NCBI RefSeq assembly: GCF_014203735.1
Contig: NZ_JACHJQ010000014.1
Coordinates: forward strand, 62,001-126,000
DNA length: 64,000 bases
Reading direction: 5' to 3'
Origin: Actinophytocola algeriensis
Lineage (GTDB): Bacteria > Actinomycetota > Actinomycetes > Mycobacteriales > Pseudonocardiaceae
Of the stretch, positions 55,958 to 64,000 are shown piece after piece. The notes below the pieces were generated by a model. That model saw only the letters and a list, made by a program, of their open reading frames with translations. It did not search any database and had not been told where the DNA came from. The translations under genes were made by a program, and so were the position numbers. The stretch's first letter is position 1; every line of letters starts with the position of its first letter.

Positions 55958-56053
55958 TCAGCGCCAGTCTGCCGGGCGGCCGGTACGCCAGTCGGCGGGA
56001 CGGCCCCTGCGCCAGTCGGCAGGGCGGCCTTGAACGGTGGAAGTTGCAGACAT
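55958..56053 (-). CDS. 31-residue peptide with three GRPADWR repeats
   Basis: Minus-strand ATG at 56053, with AAAAGGAGACGCC immediately upstream (AAGGAG at ideal spacing). The product starts MSATSTVQ and continues as three tandem GRPADWR units, separated by R and T, with Arg as the last residue. Between repeats the codons differ at five third-base positions (Arg CGC/CGT, Pro CCT/CCC/CCG, Ala GCC/GCA) and never change the amino acid, which indicates selection on the peptide. A strong terminator follows at 55903-55941. No maturation enzyme is next to it. Two readings: a multi-core peptide precursor, or the leader of an attenuator controlling the downstream erythromycin-esterase-like gene. Confidence 0.75.
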   Translation of the reverse strand: MSATSTVQGRPADWRRGRPADWRTGRPADWR

Positions 56054-56161
56054 GGCGTCTCCTTTTGGGTGCTGTGAACCGGGGGGCGATCACTCTTTTG
56101 GAGCACGACACTCGGTTGCCGAGCCGTTACAGTTGGGGACCTCCGTTGAAGGGAAACGGCG

Positions 56162-57547
56162 GTGCACGGCGTGGATCATCCCGACCCCGTGCAGGGGTGG
56201 AAGCGGCTCTCACCACGCCGTTGGCATATATGGTCCCTGCCCCGGTCCGTGCTGGTATACGTCTTAACGGTCGAAATCGCCGCGGCAGGCATCGTAGCGG
56301 GCACCGTGAACCTGACCCCGGTCACCCGCCAGGACTGGATCTGGTTCGGTCTGCTCGTACTGGCCGCGGTCGCGCACCTCGAAGCGTCGAGCGGGATCGA
56401 GCGGATCCGGGAGATCAGCTCGGAAGGCTCGCCGCACAACCACCTCCAGTCGGTGTGGTTCTTCGCGAGCGTGCTGCTCCTGCCGCCACCACTGATCGCC
56501 GCCCTCATCCTGATCAGTTACACACATTCGTGGCTCCGGGTCTACCAGCGGCGGGCGCTCACGCACCGCAAGGCCTTCTCCGCGGCGACGGTCGTGCTCG
56601 CCTGCGCCGCCGCCTACGCCGTGCTCACCGCGATCTACCCCGGCACCGAGTCCTTCGCGCTCGCGCTCGACGGGCCGCTCGCGCTCGCCGCCATCACCGC
56701 GGCCGGTGCGCTGTACCGGCTCGTGAACTACGGGCTCGTGGTGCTGGTGCTCATCGCCACCAACCCGGACCGCCCGGCGCGCAAGGCACTCGGGCACGCC
56801 AGCGACCAGTTGATGATCGCGGGCGCGGTCGGGCTCGCCACCGGCATCGCCGTCGTGATGACCACGCGGCCGTGGTGGACACCGCTGCTGATCGTCACCG
56901 TGCTCGCGCTGCACACCGGGTTGCTGCTGCCGCAGTTCCGGGACGCGTCCCGCACCGACGCCAAGACCGGCCTGTTCGAGCCGACGTTCTGGGCCGAGCT
57001 GACGAGCGACGAGCTGGACCGGGCGAAGCGGCTCGGCGGCACGCTCGGTGTGCTGCTGCTGGACCTCGACCACTTCAAGCGGGTCAACGACGGCTACGGG
57101 CACCTGGCGGGCGACATGGTGCTGCGCGCGGTCGCCGACGCGATCAAGCATTCGGTGCGCGGGCACGACATGGTGGGCCGGTACGGCGGCGAGGAGTTCG
57201 CCATCGTGGTGCCCGGCATGGAGGTCGACGACGTGCGCGGCGCGGCCGAGCGGGTGCGGGCGGCGATCGCCGGGCTGATGGTGACCGTGCCGGACCTCGA
57301 CGGGGACACCCGGGTCGTCAGCGGGCTCACGGCGTCCGTCGGTGCCGCGGTGTACCCGGACCACGGGGCCGACCGGACGTCGCTGCTGCTGGCCGCGGAC
57401 GCCGCACTGTACGACGCGAAGACCGCGGGCCGTGACTGCACGCGGATCGCGGGCGAGACCCGGAAGGATGTGCCGGAGGCGCGCAAACCGGGGCAGTACA
57501 GCCCGCGGCTAGGTCTCGTTCGCGACGACACGGACAAGGTCTCGTAG
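56162..57547 (+). CDS. Membrane diguanylate cyclase (GGDEF)
   Basis: 461 residues. Five to six membrane helices (about 28-250) form a sensor of unknown ligand. The GGDEF domain (about 266-435) has DAKTGLFEP, LDLDHFKRVNDGYGHLAGD and an intact active site GGEEF (about 342). RGHD lies five residues before it and fits the inhibitory I-site (RxxD). It makes cyclic di-GMP, which in streptomycetes controls development through BldD. GTG start at 56162. Overlaps the convergent LysR gene by 39 bp. Confidence 0.92.
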   Translation: MHGVDHPDPVQGWKRLSPRRWHIWSLPRSVLVYVLTVEIAAAGIVAGTVNLTPVTRQDWIWFGLLVLAAVAHLEASSGIERIREISSEGSPHNHLQSVWFFASVLLLPPPLIAALILISYTHSWLRVYQRRALTHRKAFSAATVVLACAAAYAVLTAIYPGTESFALALDGPLALAAITAAGALYRLVNYGLVVLVLIATNPDRPARKALGHASDQLMIAGAVGLATGIAVVMTTRPWWTPLLIVTVLALHTGLLLPQFRDASRTDAKTGLFEPTFWAELTSDELDRAKRLGGTLGVLLLDLDHFKRVNDGYGHLAGDMVLRAVADAIKHSVRGHDMVGRYGGEEFAIVVPGMEVDDVRGAAERVRAAIAGLMVTVPDLDGDTRVVSGLTASVGAAVYPDHGADRTSLLLAADAALYDAKTAGRDCTRIAGETRKDVPEARKPGQYSPRLGLVRDDTDKVS

Positions 57548-58423
57548 CCACCGCTGTGCCGGGTCGTCGTCGAGGCGGGGGTGCCACGACATCAGGTACG
57601 GCATGGCCTCGACCTCCTCCGGTGCCGCCACCACACGCAGCCCCGGATCGTCCAGTGTGGACGCGAGGCGGGACGGGATCGTCGCCACCAGAAGGGTTTC
57701 CGGGACCGCGAGGACCGCGGCCGTGTGGTAGGGCACCGACAGCACCGCGTTGCGGTGGGTGCCGAGCTCGGTGAGCCGTCTGTCCACCGCGGACTGTTCG
57801 CCCCGCAGCACGTCCACGACCGCGTGCGCGGCGCCGACGAACTCCTCCAGCGTCAGCGCGTCCCGGTCCGCCAGTGGGTTGTCCGCCGCCATCAGGCACA
57901 CGAACCGCTCCTCGAACAACAGCTCGCTGTGCAGCGACGGGTCGACCGCCACCGCCGCGAACGTGAGGTCCACCAGCCCGTGCGACACGTCCTCGAACAC
58001 GCCGTCGTGCCACGCGTTGAACGTCATCGACACCCCGGGCGCGGCGCGGAACACGCGGCGCAGCAGCCCCGGCCCGAGCACGGAGGTCATGTAGTCGGTG
58101 GCCATCAGCCGGAACCGGTCGGTCGCCGTGCCGGGGTCGAAGTGCTCGCCGCCGAACAGGATCTCCAGGCGGGGGAGCACGGTCGCGAGCTCGCGCTGGA
58201 CGCGTTCCGCGCGCGGGGTCAGCTGGTAGCCGTCCCGCGTGCGGACCAGCAACTCGTCGTCGAGGACGTGCCGGAGCCGTTGCAGTGCCCGGCTCGTCGC
58301 GGGTTGCGACAGGCCGATCCGGTCGGCCGCGCGGGACACGTGCCGCTCCTCGAGCAGCGCGGCCAGCGCGACCAACAGGTTCAGGTCGACTCGTTGCAAC
58401 TGGGTCGTGCGCACGACCTGCAC
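57509..58423 (-). CDS. LysR-family transcriptional regulator
   Basis: 304 residues. HTH: LVALAALLEERHVSRAADRIGLSQPATSRALQRLRHVL near the N-terminus; a LysR substrate-binding fold follows (about 100-300). The nearest same-strand genes upstream are the two SDRs, and it lies 4 bp after the frameshifted SDR, so it may be coregulated with them rather than divergent. Confidence 0.92.
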   Translation of the reverse strand: MQVVRTTQLQRVDLNLLVALAALLEERHVSRAADRIGLSQPATSRALQRLRHVLDDELLVRTRDGYQLTPRAERVQRELATVLPRLEILFGGEHFDPGTATDRFRLMATDYMTSVLGPGLLRRVFRAAPGVSMTFNAWHDGVFEDVSHGLVDLTFAAVAVDPSLHSELLFEERFVCLMAADNPLADRDALTLEEFVGAAHAVVDVLRGEQSAVDRRLTELGTHRNAVLSVPYHTAAVLAVPETLLVATIPSRLASTLDDPGLRVVAAPEEVEAMPYLMSWHPRLDDDPAQRWLRDLVRVVANET

Positions 58424-58427
58424 GATC

Positions 58428-59274
58428 TCACGCCACGGGGTGCAGCAGGTCCGCCAGGCCGATGCGGCGCAGGAAGTCCTCGCGGATCCGGTCGGCGACC
58501 GCGTTCACGACCGCGGCGCCGTCGTCCGACGGGTCGATGTGGACGCGGAACGGGCGGGTGCCCTTCGGAGCGCCGACGACCCGCACGATGGCCTTCGCGA
58601 CCTCGGCGACATCGGCGGTCGGCGGCTCCAGCGCGGCGAGCGCGGCGCCGACCTGGTCCATGAGGCCGGGGTAGCGCGACTCGTACTCGGCCGCCACCGC
58701 CGTGTCCGCCGGGGTGCCGCTGTGCGCGAAGTGGTTGGTGCCACTGGTGAACGCGCCCGGCACGATGATCGACGTCTCGATGCCGAACCGTGCCAGCTCC
58801 AGCGCGTAGCTCGCCGCGAGCGCGTCCATCGCCGCCTTGGCCGCGAAGTACGGCGCCAGGTAGGGCGGGGTGCCGCCGCGGGTGCTGGAGCTGCCGACCC
58901 ACACGACGAGCCCGTCGCCGCGCTCGCGCATCGCGGGCAGCAGTGCCCGGTTGACGCGTTGCGCGCCGAGGACGTTCGTGTCGTACAGCGACGCGTACTG
59001 CTCGGGCGTGAACGCCTCCGCCGGCCCGGTCACCATGTGGCCCGCGTTGTGGACGATCACGTCCAGGCCGGGCAGGTCCAGCGCGGCGACCGACTCGTCG
59101 GACGTGACGTCGAGGTCGACCGGGTGCATGCCCGTACGCGCGGGCCTCCTCGGCTTGCGGTCTCCCGGCGGCGTTGCGCATGCCCGCGTAGACGGTGTGC
59201 CCGGCGTCGGCCAGTGCGCGCGCGGTGAGGGCACCGAAACCGCTCGAGGCGCCGGTGATCAGGATCGTCGACAT
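58428..59274 (-). pseudogene. Short-chain dehydrogenase with a single-base frameshift
   Basis: The N-terminus (ILITGASSGFGALTARALADAG, nucleotide site) is in one frame and the rest (VDLDVTSDE, VHNAGHM, catalytic PYFAAKAAM with Tyr-xxx-Lys) in the next. Removing one G from the run at 59131-59133 (CCC on the plus strand) joins the halves as EEARAYG-MHPVDLDV. Either a true mutation or a sequencing error. Start ATG 59274 overlaps the stop of the neighbouring SDR gene by one base (TGATG). If functional, it would be a typical SDR of about 281 residues. Confidence 0.8.
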
Positions 59275-60023
59275 CACGCGATGCCTCCGTTCGCATACAG
59301 GACCTGGCCGTTGACCCACCGGGCCGGGCCGGCGAGGAACGCCACGACCTCGGCGATGTCGTCCGGTTCGCCAAGGCGTTCCAGCGGCGCCGCCTTCGCG
59401 AGGCCGTCGATGACCTCCTGGGGCTTGCCGTCGAGGAACAGCGCGGTCGCGGTCGGTCCTGGCGCCACCGCGTTCACCGTGATGTCCCTGCCGCGCAGCT
59501 CGCGGGCGAGGATCAGCGTCATCGTGTCGACCGCGCCCTTGCTCGCGCCGTAGGGCGTGTAGCCCGGCTGGCGCAGCCGCGTCACGGAGCTGGAGAAGTT
59601 GATGATCGCGCCGCCGCGGCGCACGCGCCGGGCCGCCTGCTGCGACACCGCGAACGTGCCGCGCACGTTGGTGCGCAGGATCCGGTCCAGCTCGTCGAGG
59701 GAGAGCTCGACCAGCGGGGTCGGGTTGTTCATGATGCCCGCCGCGTTGACGACCACGTCGACGCCGCCGAACTCCTGCTCGGTCCGGTCGAACAGCGCCG
59801 CGACGGCCTGCTCGTCGGCCACGTCCGCCTGGACCGCGATCGCGCGGCCGCCCTTCGCCGTGACCTCCTCGACGGCCGCGTCCGCGTCCGCCGCACGTCC
59901 CGCGTAGACCACGACGACCGCGAAGCCGTCCTGTGCCAGCCGCGACACCGCCTGCCTGCCGATGCCCCGCGACCCGCCGGTCACGATGGCAACCCTCCGC
60001 TGTGTTGCCTGTGTTTCGGTCAT
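59274..60023 (-). CDS. Short-chain dehydrogenase/reductase
   Basis: 249 residues, classical SDR. TGGSRGIGRQAVSRLAQDG nucleotide-binding motif, VNAAGIMNN (NNAG variant), NFSSSV and YTPYGASKGAVDTM (YxxxK) are present. The C-terminus (VLYANGGIA) fits the 3-oxoacyl-reductase-like group. First gene of a unit with the frameshifted SDR and LysR. Confidence 0.9.
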   Translation of the reverse strand: MTETQATQRRVAIVTGGSRGIGRQAVSRLAQDGFAVVVVYAGRAADADAAVEEVTAKGGRAIAVQADVADEQAVAALFDRTEQEFGGVDVVVNAAGIMNNPTPLVELSLDELDRILRTNVRGTFAVSQQAARRVRRGGAIINFSSSVTRLRQPGYTPYGASKGAVDTMTLILARELRGRDITVNAVAPGPTATALFLDGKPQEVIDGLAKAAPLERLGEPDDIAEVVAFLAGPARWVNGQVLYANGGIA

Positions 60024-60078
60024 GGCATCAGCCTGCGCCCCACCGGACTATGTGTCCAATGCAACCTTCTGATGCTGA

Positions 60079-61356
60079 CTATGCGCGCGATGCATTCAGG
60101 GTGTGGGCGTGGCCGCCCGCCGTCCGCCAGGTCCAGCCGATCGCCAGCACCGCCAGCACGCCGAGCAGCCCGGCGGACCCCACGACCTGGTGCGGTGCGG
60201 CGACTTCCGCGGCCAGGCCCGCGAGCATCACCCCGAGGCCCTGCGCCACCCGCAACGCGGTCACGGCGAGCCCGAACGCCTGGCCGCGCCGCTCGTCCGG
60301 CACCGCCAGCACGAACGACGTCGACGCGATCACCTGGTAGGCGCTGCCGGCACCGGACGCCACGAACAACAGCACCACCAGCACGAGGTGCGGGTCGGTG
60401 AAGCACACCACGAGCGGCACGCACGCCCCGAGCGCGAGCGGCGACAGCAACCGCAGCCGCGCCGGCAGCGGAAGCCGCGCGACGAGCAGCATCCCGGCCG
60501 CGGCACCAGCCGCGTACGCGGCGAACATGAACCCGACCAGGACCGCGCCGCCGCCGAGCGCGTCCGCGTACGGCACGGCCAGCGCCTCGCCGGCGATGTA
60601 GAACCCGGACGCGCACGCGAACAGCACGAGCGCCCGCAGTCGCAGGTCGGTCCACACAAGGCCGGCGCCGTGGGTGAGGTCGGTCCACCACGTCCGCCGC
60701 GCCGCGGACCCGCTCGGCCCGTCCGCCTCCGGCACCGGGCGCGGCCGCACCAGCCACCACACCAGCGTCGCCGACAACAGGAACGTGCCTGCGTCCGCGA
60801 GCAGTACACCGCTCGTGCCGATCGTCGCGACGAGCGCGCCACCACCGGCGAACCCGAGCACCATCGCGGCCTGCGTGACGGTCTGCATCACCGCCTGGCC
60901 CGCCGGGTAGTGGTCCTCGCCCAGCACGGCGGGCAGCAGCGCGCCGCGGGCCGCGTTGGCCGGCGCGCCGATCAGCTGCACGGCCACCAGCAGCACGCAC
61001 ACCACCCACAACGGCGCGCCCGGCACCGCCATCGCCGCGACCAGCAGCATGCGGGTGAGGTCGACGGTCACCATCAACCCACGGCGCGGGTGCCGGTCGG
61101 CGAGACCGGACAGCAGCGGGCCGCCGACGAGGTCGGGCAGGAACGTCAGGCCGTACGTGAGCGCGGTCCACGCGGGTGAACCGGTGCGGTCGAACACGAG
61201 CACGGACAGGGCGACCCGGGCGAACTGGTCGCCGACGATCGACACCGAATGGGCGAAGAAAAGCGCGCGAAACTCGGACTTTCCGAATAACGCGCGGTAT
61301 CTGACCGGCGAGTCGGTAGCCACGAGGCCTCCCCAGTACCCGCTACTTTCCGCCAT
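60079..61356 (-). CDS. MFS transporter
   Basis: 425 residues, about 12 helices. Starts with ALFGKSEFRALFFAHSVSIVGDQFARVALSVLVFDRTGS, as in the MFS_3 family; the conserved loop GLADRHPRRGLMVTVDLTR is present. Divergent from the DGPF/ECF42 unit. Substrate unknown. Confidence 0.88.
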   Translation of the reverse strand: MAESSGYWGGLVATDSPVRYRALFGKSEFRALFFAHSVSIVGDQFARVALSVLVFDRTGSPAWTALTYGLTFLPDLVGGPLLSGLADRHPRRGLMVTVDLTRMLLVAAMAVPGAPLWVVCVLLVAVQLIGAPANAARGALLPAVLGEDHYPAGQAVMQTVTQAAMVLGFAGGGALVATIGTSGVLLADAGTFLLSATLVWWLVRPRPVPEADGPSGSAARRTWWTDLTHGAGLVWTDLRLRALVLFACASGFYIAGEALAVPYADALGGGAVLVGFMFAAYAAGAAAGMLLVARLPLPARLRLLSPLALGACVPLVVCFTDPHLVLVVLLFVASGAGSAYQVIASTSFVLAVPDERRGQAFGLAVTALRVAQGLGVMLAGLAAEVAAPHQVVGSAGLLGVLAVLAIGWTWRTAGGHAHTLNASRA

Positions 61357-61445
61357 CGTCCAGATACGAACCGTACTACGGGTGAACCTCCTTCGACAGG
61401 TCCGACTGCCACCGCAAGGCCATCGTTACGTGAGACGATTGCCGC

Positions 61446-61784
61446 ATGCGGTACCTCTTGCTCATCGGCGGTGAGGACGACGGTTCCGACCGTTCGTCAC
61501 AGGACGTGTGCGGTGAGGACGACTCGACCGCGTGGGCCGAGGAGATGACCCGGCGGCGGGTGCTGCTGACCGGTGAGGTGCTGCGGCCGCCGTCGGACGC
61601 GACGACCGTGCGGGTGCGCGACGGTGAGGTGCTGCTGTCGGACGGGCCGTTCGCGGAGACCAAGGAACAGATGGGCGGGTTCAGCGTGATCGAGTGCGCG
61701 AACCTGGACGAGGCGCTGGAGATCGCCGCGGCGCACCCGGTGGCCAAGTACGGCATGGTCGAGGTACGGCCGATCTGGGAGTGA
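61446..61784 (+). CDS. DGPF (YCII-related) domain protein
   Basis: 112 residues. The diagnostic motif [21 protein letters not shown] is present. Proteins of this kind are characteristic partners of ECF42 sigma factors (established association). It overlaps the sigma gene by 4 bp (GTGA), which confirms the link. The function is unknown; it may sense or buffer a signal. Confidence 0.92.
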   Translation: MRYLLLIGGEDDGSDRSSQDVCGEDDSTAWAEEMTRRRVLLTGEVLRPPSDATTVRVRDGEVLLSDGPFAETKEQMGGFSVIECANLDEALEIAAAHPVAKYGMVEVRPIWE

Positions 61785-63010
61785 GCAACGACGTCGCGGC
61801 CGCGGTGTCGGTCGCCTTCCGGGACGAGTGGGGTCAGGTCGTCGCCACGCTGATCGGGCTGACGGGCGACTTCGACCTCGCGGAGGAGTGCGCGCAGGAC
61901 GCGTTCGCGCAGGCGCTGGACCGGTGGCCGAGGGACGGGATCCCGCGCAGGCCGGGCGCGTGGCTCACCACGACCGCCCGCAACCGCGCGCTGGACCGGT
62001 TGCGGCGCGAGAAGGTCGGCGCGGAGAAGCTGCGCGAGCTGGCGGCGGTGCCCGCCCTGCTGGTCGCCGGTGACGAGCCGCCGCCGGAGATCCACGACGA
62101 GCGGTTGCGGCTGATCTTCACGTGCTGCCACCCGGCGCTGGCGTTCGAGGCCCGCGTTGCGCTCACGCTGCGCACACTCGCCGGCCTCACGACAGGCGAG
62201 ATCGCGCGGGCGTTCATGGTGCCCGAGGCCACGATGGCCCAGCGGCTGGTGCGCGCGAAACGCAAGATCCGCAACGCGGGCATCCCGTACCGGGTGCCGC
62301 CGGCGGAGTTGCTGCCCGCGCGGTTGACCGCCGTGCTCGGCGTGGTGTACCTGCTGTTCAACGAGGGTTACGCCGCGTCGGAGGGCGAGGACCTGGTGCG
62401 GCGCACCCTGTCCGAGGAGGCGATCCGGCTGGGCCGGGTGCTCGTGTCGCAGCTGCCGGACGAACCGGAAGCCATGGGGCTGCTGGCGTTGATGCTGCTG
62501 CACGACGCCCGCACACCCGCGCGGGTGTCGGCGTCCGGCGAGCTGGTGACGCTGGAGGACCAGGACCGCGGCCTCTGGAACGGGGCGGCGATCGCGGCGG
62601 GCACCACGCTGCTGGAAACCGCGCTGCGCACCGGGAAGCCGGGCCCGTACCAGGTGCAGGCGGCGATCGCGGCGTGCCACGCGACGGCGAAGACGGCGGC
62701 GGACACCGACTGGGCGCAGATCGCGTACCTGTACCTGGAGCTGGGGAAGTACGTGCCGTCCCCGGTGGTGGCGCTGAACCACGCGGTGGCGGTCGCGATG
62801 GCCGACGGCCCGGCAGCCGGGCTGGCGCTGGTGGACTCGCTCACCGGTCTCGACGGCTACCACCTGCTGCCCGCGACCAGGGCGGACCTGCTGCGCCGCC
62901 TTGGCCGCACGGGCGAAGCAGCCGCCGAGTACCAGGCCGCGCTGGCACTGGCCACGTCTGACGTGGAGAAACGGTACCTGTCGAGGAGATTGGCCGAAGT
63001 GTCTTCGTAG
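61781..63010 (+). CDS. ECF42-type RNA polymerase sigma factor
   Basis: 409 residues. Sigma region 2 ([34 protein letters not shown]) and region 4 ([34 protein letters not shown]) are followed by the long C-terminal extension (about 180-409, DUF6596/TPR-like) that defines ECF42. GTG start at 61781, coupled to the DGPF gene. There is no anti-sigma gene; the extension is thought to control activity in this group. Likely target is the downstream operon at 63075, which has a matching promoter. Confidence 0.93.
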   Translation: MSNDVAAAVSVAFRDEWGQVVATLIGLTGDFDLAEECAQDAFAQALDRWPRDGIPRRPGAWLTTTARNRALDRLRREKVGAEKLRELAAVPALLVAGDEPPPEIHDERLRLIFTCCHPALAFEARVALTLRTLAGLTTGEIARAFMVPEATMAQRLVRAKRKIRNAGIPYRVPPAELLPARLTAVLGVVYLLFNEGYAASEGEDLVRRTLSEEAIRLGRVLVSQLPDEPEAMGLLALMLLHDARTPARVSASGELVTLEDQDRGLWNGAAIAAGTTLLETALRTGKPGPYQVQAAIAACHATAKTAADTDWAQIAYLYLELGKYVPSPVVALNHAVAVAMADGPAAGLALVDSLTGLDGYHLLPATRADLLRRLGRTGEAAAEYQAALALATSDVEKRYLSRRLAEVSS

Positions 63011-63013
63011 GGG

Positions 63014-63040
63014 TGTCGATCCGGCCGGTCCCGGTTCGTC
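63014..63040 (+). promoter_or_regulatory. ECF42-type promoter
   Basis: TGTCGA (63014-63019) and CGTC (63037-63040) are 17 bp apart, matching the ECF42 motif TGTCGA/CG[A/T]C as I recall it. It lies 34 bp before the TIGR03086 gene and just after the sigma gene stop. Confidence 0.65.
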
Positions 63041-63074
63041 GGTGGACTGAACCGGTTCGAAGGAGGACTCCACG

Positions 63075-63584
63075 ATGTTGGCGAAGGCGTACGACGCGAC
63101 GGCGGAGGTGCTGGACCAGGTGACCGACTGGTCGGCCCCAAGCCCGTGCCAGGGCTGGACGGTCCACGACGTCGCGACGCACCTGGTGAACGTGATGTGC
63201 ACGTTCGCCGCGGCGGTCGACGGCGGCCCCGACTCCTACAGCCCCGACTCCCATGACGTCGCAGGCGGGTACCGGAAAGCGGCGGCGCGGTGCCTGGCGG
63301 TGTTCGAGGACCCGGCGGTACTGGCCGCGTCGCACCCGTTCCCGCTCGGCCCGACGCCGGGCTCGGTGATCGCGCAAATCAGTGTGTCGGAGTCGCTGGT
63401 GCACGGGTGGGACGTGGCCCGCGGCGCCGGTGTGCCGTACGCGCCCGCGCAGGAGGTGGTCGCGGCGATGCTGGTGGCGTCGGAGGAAAACCCGCCGCCG
63501 GAGGGCTTGTTCGGGCCACCGGTGCCGCCGTCGTCCGACGACCCGTTGACGGTGCTGCTGGCCCGCCTGGGGAGGGCCGCGTGA
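63075..63584 (+). CDS. TIGR03086-family metal-binding (DinB/maleylpyruvate isomerase-like) protein
   Basis: 169 residues. WTVHDVATHLVNVM and SESLVHGWDVARGAG supply His residues of a DinB-type four-helix metal site, as in mycothiol-dependent isomerases. The substrate is unknown. GAAGGAGG lies before the ATG at 63075. Overlaps the next gene by 4 bp and is likely under the ECF42 sigma factor. Confidence 0.88.
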   Translation: MLAKAYDATAEVLDQVTDWSAPSPCQGWTVHDVATHLVNVMCTFAAAVDGGPDSYSPDSHDVAGGYRKAAARCLAVFEDPAVLAASHPFPLGPTPGSVIAQISVSESLVHGWDVARGAGVPYAPAQEVVAAMLVASEENPPPEGLFGPPVPPSSDDPLTVLLARLGRAA

Positions 63585-64000
63585 GCGTCTCGACGTTCGG
63601 GTCGCCCGACGACCCCGCGGTGCTGCTGATCCACGGTGCCGGCGCGTCGATGGACTGGTGGGCCCCGGAGTTCTGCCGCATGCTGGTGGACCGCTACGTG
63701 ATCCGCTACGACCACCGCGACACCGGCGACGCCCCGAGCTACCCACCTGGCGAGCCCGGCTACACGGGAACGGACCTGGTGACGGACGCGGTGTCGGTGC
63801 TGGATTCCCTTTCCGTCGCGGCGGCGCACGTGGTCGGCATCTCGATGGGCGGCGGCATCGCACAGGAAATTGCCCTGTACCACCCGAGCCGGGTCCTGTC
63901 CCTGACGGTGATGTCCACCACGGCGGGCGCGGGCGACGCGGACCTGCCGGGCGTGACCCCGGTCGATTTCCCGCCGGAGCCGGACTGGGCGGACGAGTCC
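63581..64000 (+). CDS. Alpha/beta hydrolase (partial, cut by window edge)
   Basis: 140 codons visible from GTG 63581, open to the edge. LLIHGAGASMDWW (oxyanion region), YDHRDTGDAPSYPPGEPGYT and nucleophile elbow VGISMGGGIAQEIAL are present; the acid and His lie beyond the window. It is coupled to the TIGR03086 gene by a 4-bp overlap, so both are probably in the ECF42 regulon. Close to the 3-oxoadipate enol-lactonase/epoxide-hydrolase-like group. Confidence 0.9.
   Translation, partial: MSVSTFGSPDDPAVLLIHGAGASMDWWAPEFCRMLVDRYVIRYDHRDTGDAPSYPPGEPGYTGTDLVTDAVSVLDSLSVAAAHVVGISMGGGIAQEIALYHPSRVLSLTVMSTTAGAGDADLPGVTPVDFPPEPDWADES

Noticed and set aside
55812-56111. 100-residue N-terminal extension of the erythromycin-esterase-like protein
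   Set aside because: The frame runs through the terminator and out-of-frame across the repeat-peptide gene. Homology begins only at Met 55811.

Overview
The window is chromosomal DNA from a very GC-rich filamentous actinomycete, most likely a member of the Pseudonocardiales (Lentzea, Saccharothrix or Amycolatopsis type). The signs are many GTG starts, an actinobacterial integration host factor, a deazaflavin (F420)-type nitroreductase, a TIGR03086 (mycothiol/DinB-like) protein, two ArpA-type gamma-butyrolactone receptors, a TetR/glpD/flavoprotein block laid out as in mycobacteria, and palindromic GAAGGNCCCCTTC-like and GAAAGACGCTTTC-like terminators between genes. I saw no rRNA, tRNA, CRISPR, insertion sequence, prophage or transfer gene. 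The right edge cuts an alpha/beta hydrolase. The genus is an inference.

Layout. 1-9.6 kb: core metabolism (pdxH, MFS exporter, APC permease, aldose epimerase, amidohydrolase, acyl-CoA dehydrogenase, PfkB kinase, citrate synthase). 9.6-14.1 kb: an ABC-2 exporter whose ATPase lacks its catalytic motifs, then a type VII-like trio (YbaB-like, EspC/WXG100-like, WXG plus M15 peptidase). 14-18 kb: glpD, TetR and an alkyl-DHAP-synthase-like flavoprotein. 18-24 kb: lipoprotein, tandem-domain GGCT, secreted C39-like peptidase, PadR, acyl-CoA ligase and thioesterase. 24-30 kb: mihF, isochorismate synthase, Sfp-type PPTase, a membrane VWA protein and FadD15-like ligase. 30.5-33.3 kb: two secreted proteases sharing a C-terminal P-domain. 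33-39 kb: repeats, GabD2, SDR, MaoC with a desaturase remnant, and two gamma-butyrolactone receptors with an ARE-like operator. 39-44.8 kb: MarR/O-methyltransferase/MFS and a large secreted beta-propeller protein. 44.8-52.5 kb: a seven-gene saccharide operon (ROK repressor, ABC importer, GH4, BadF-type kinase, secreted GH5). 52.5-58.4 kb: MarR, an LLM-hemerythrin fusion, an erythromycin-esterase homologue, a tiny repeat-peptide gene, a diguanylate cyclase and LysR. 58.4-64 kb: two SDRs (one frameshifted), MFS, and a DGPF/ECF42 sigma unit followed by an ECF42-like promoter.

The most unusual item is a 31-codon gene at 55958-56053 (minus strand). It has a strong ribosome binding site, encodes three GRPADWR repeats that differ only at synonymous third bases, and is followed at once by a perfect-looking intrinsic terminator. 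It lies just upstream of the erythromycin-esterase-like gene. It may be a multi-core peptide precursor or the leader peptide of an attenuator. Other strong signals are the ATP-binding protein without a Walker A lysine, the type VII-like trio ending in a murein peptidase, and the tandem gamma-butyrolactone receptors with their operator.

Gene functions come from reading motifs by eye and from family knowledge. No database search was run.
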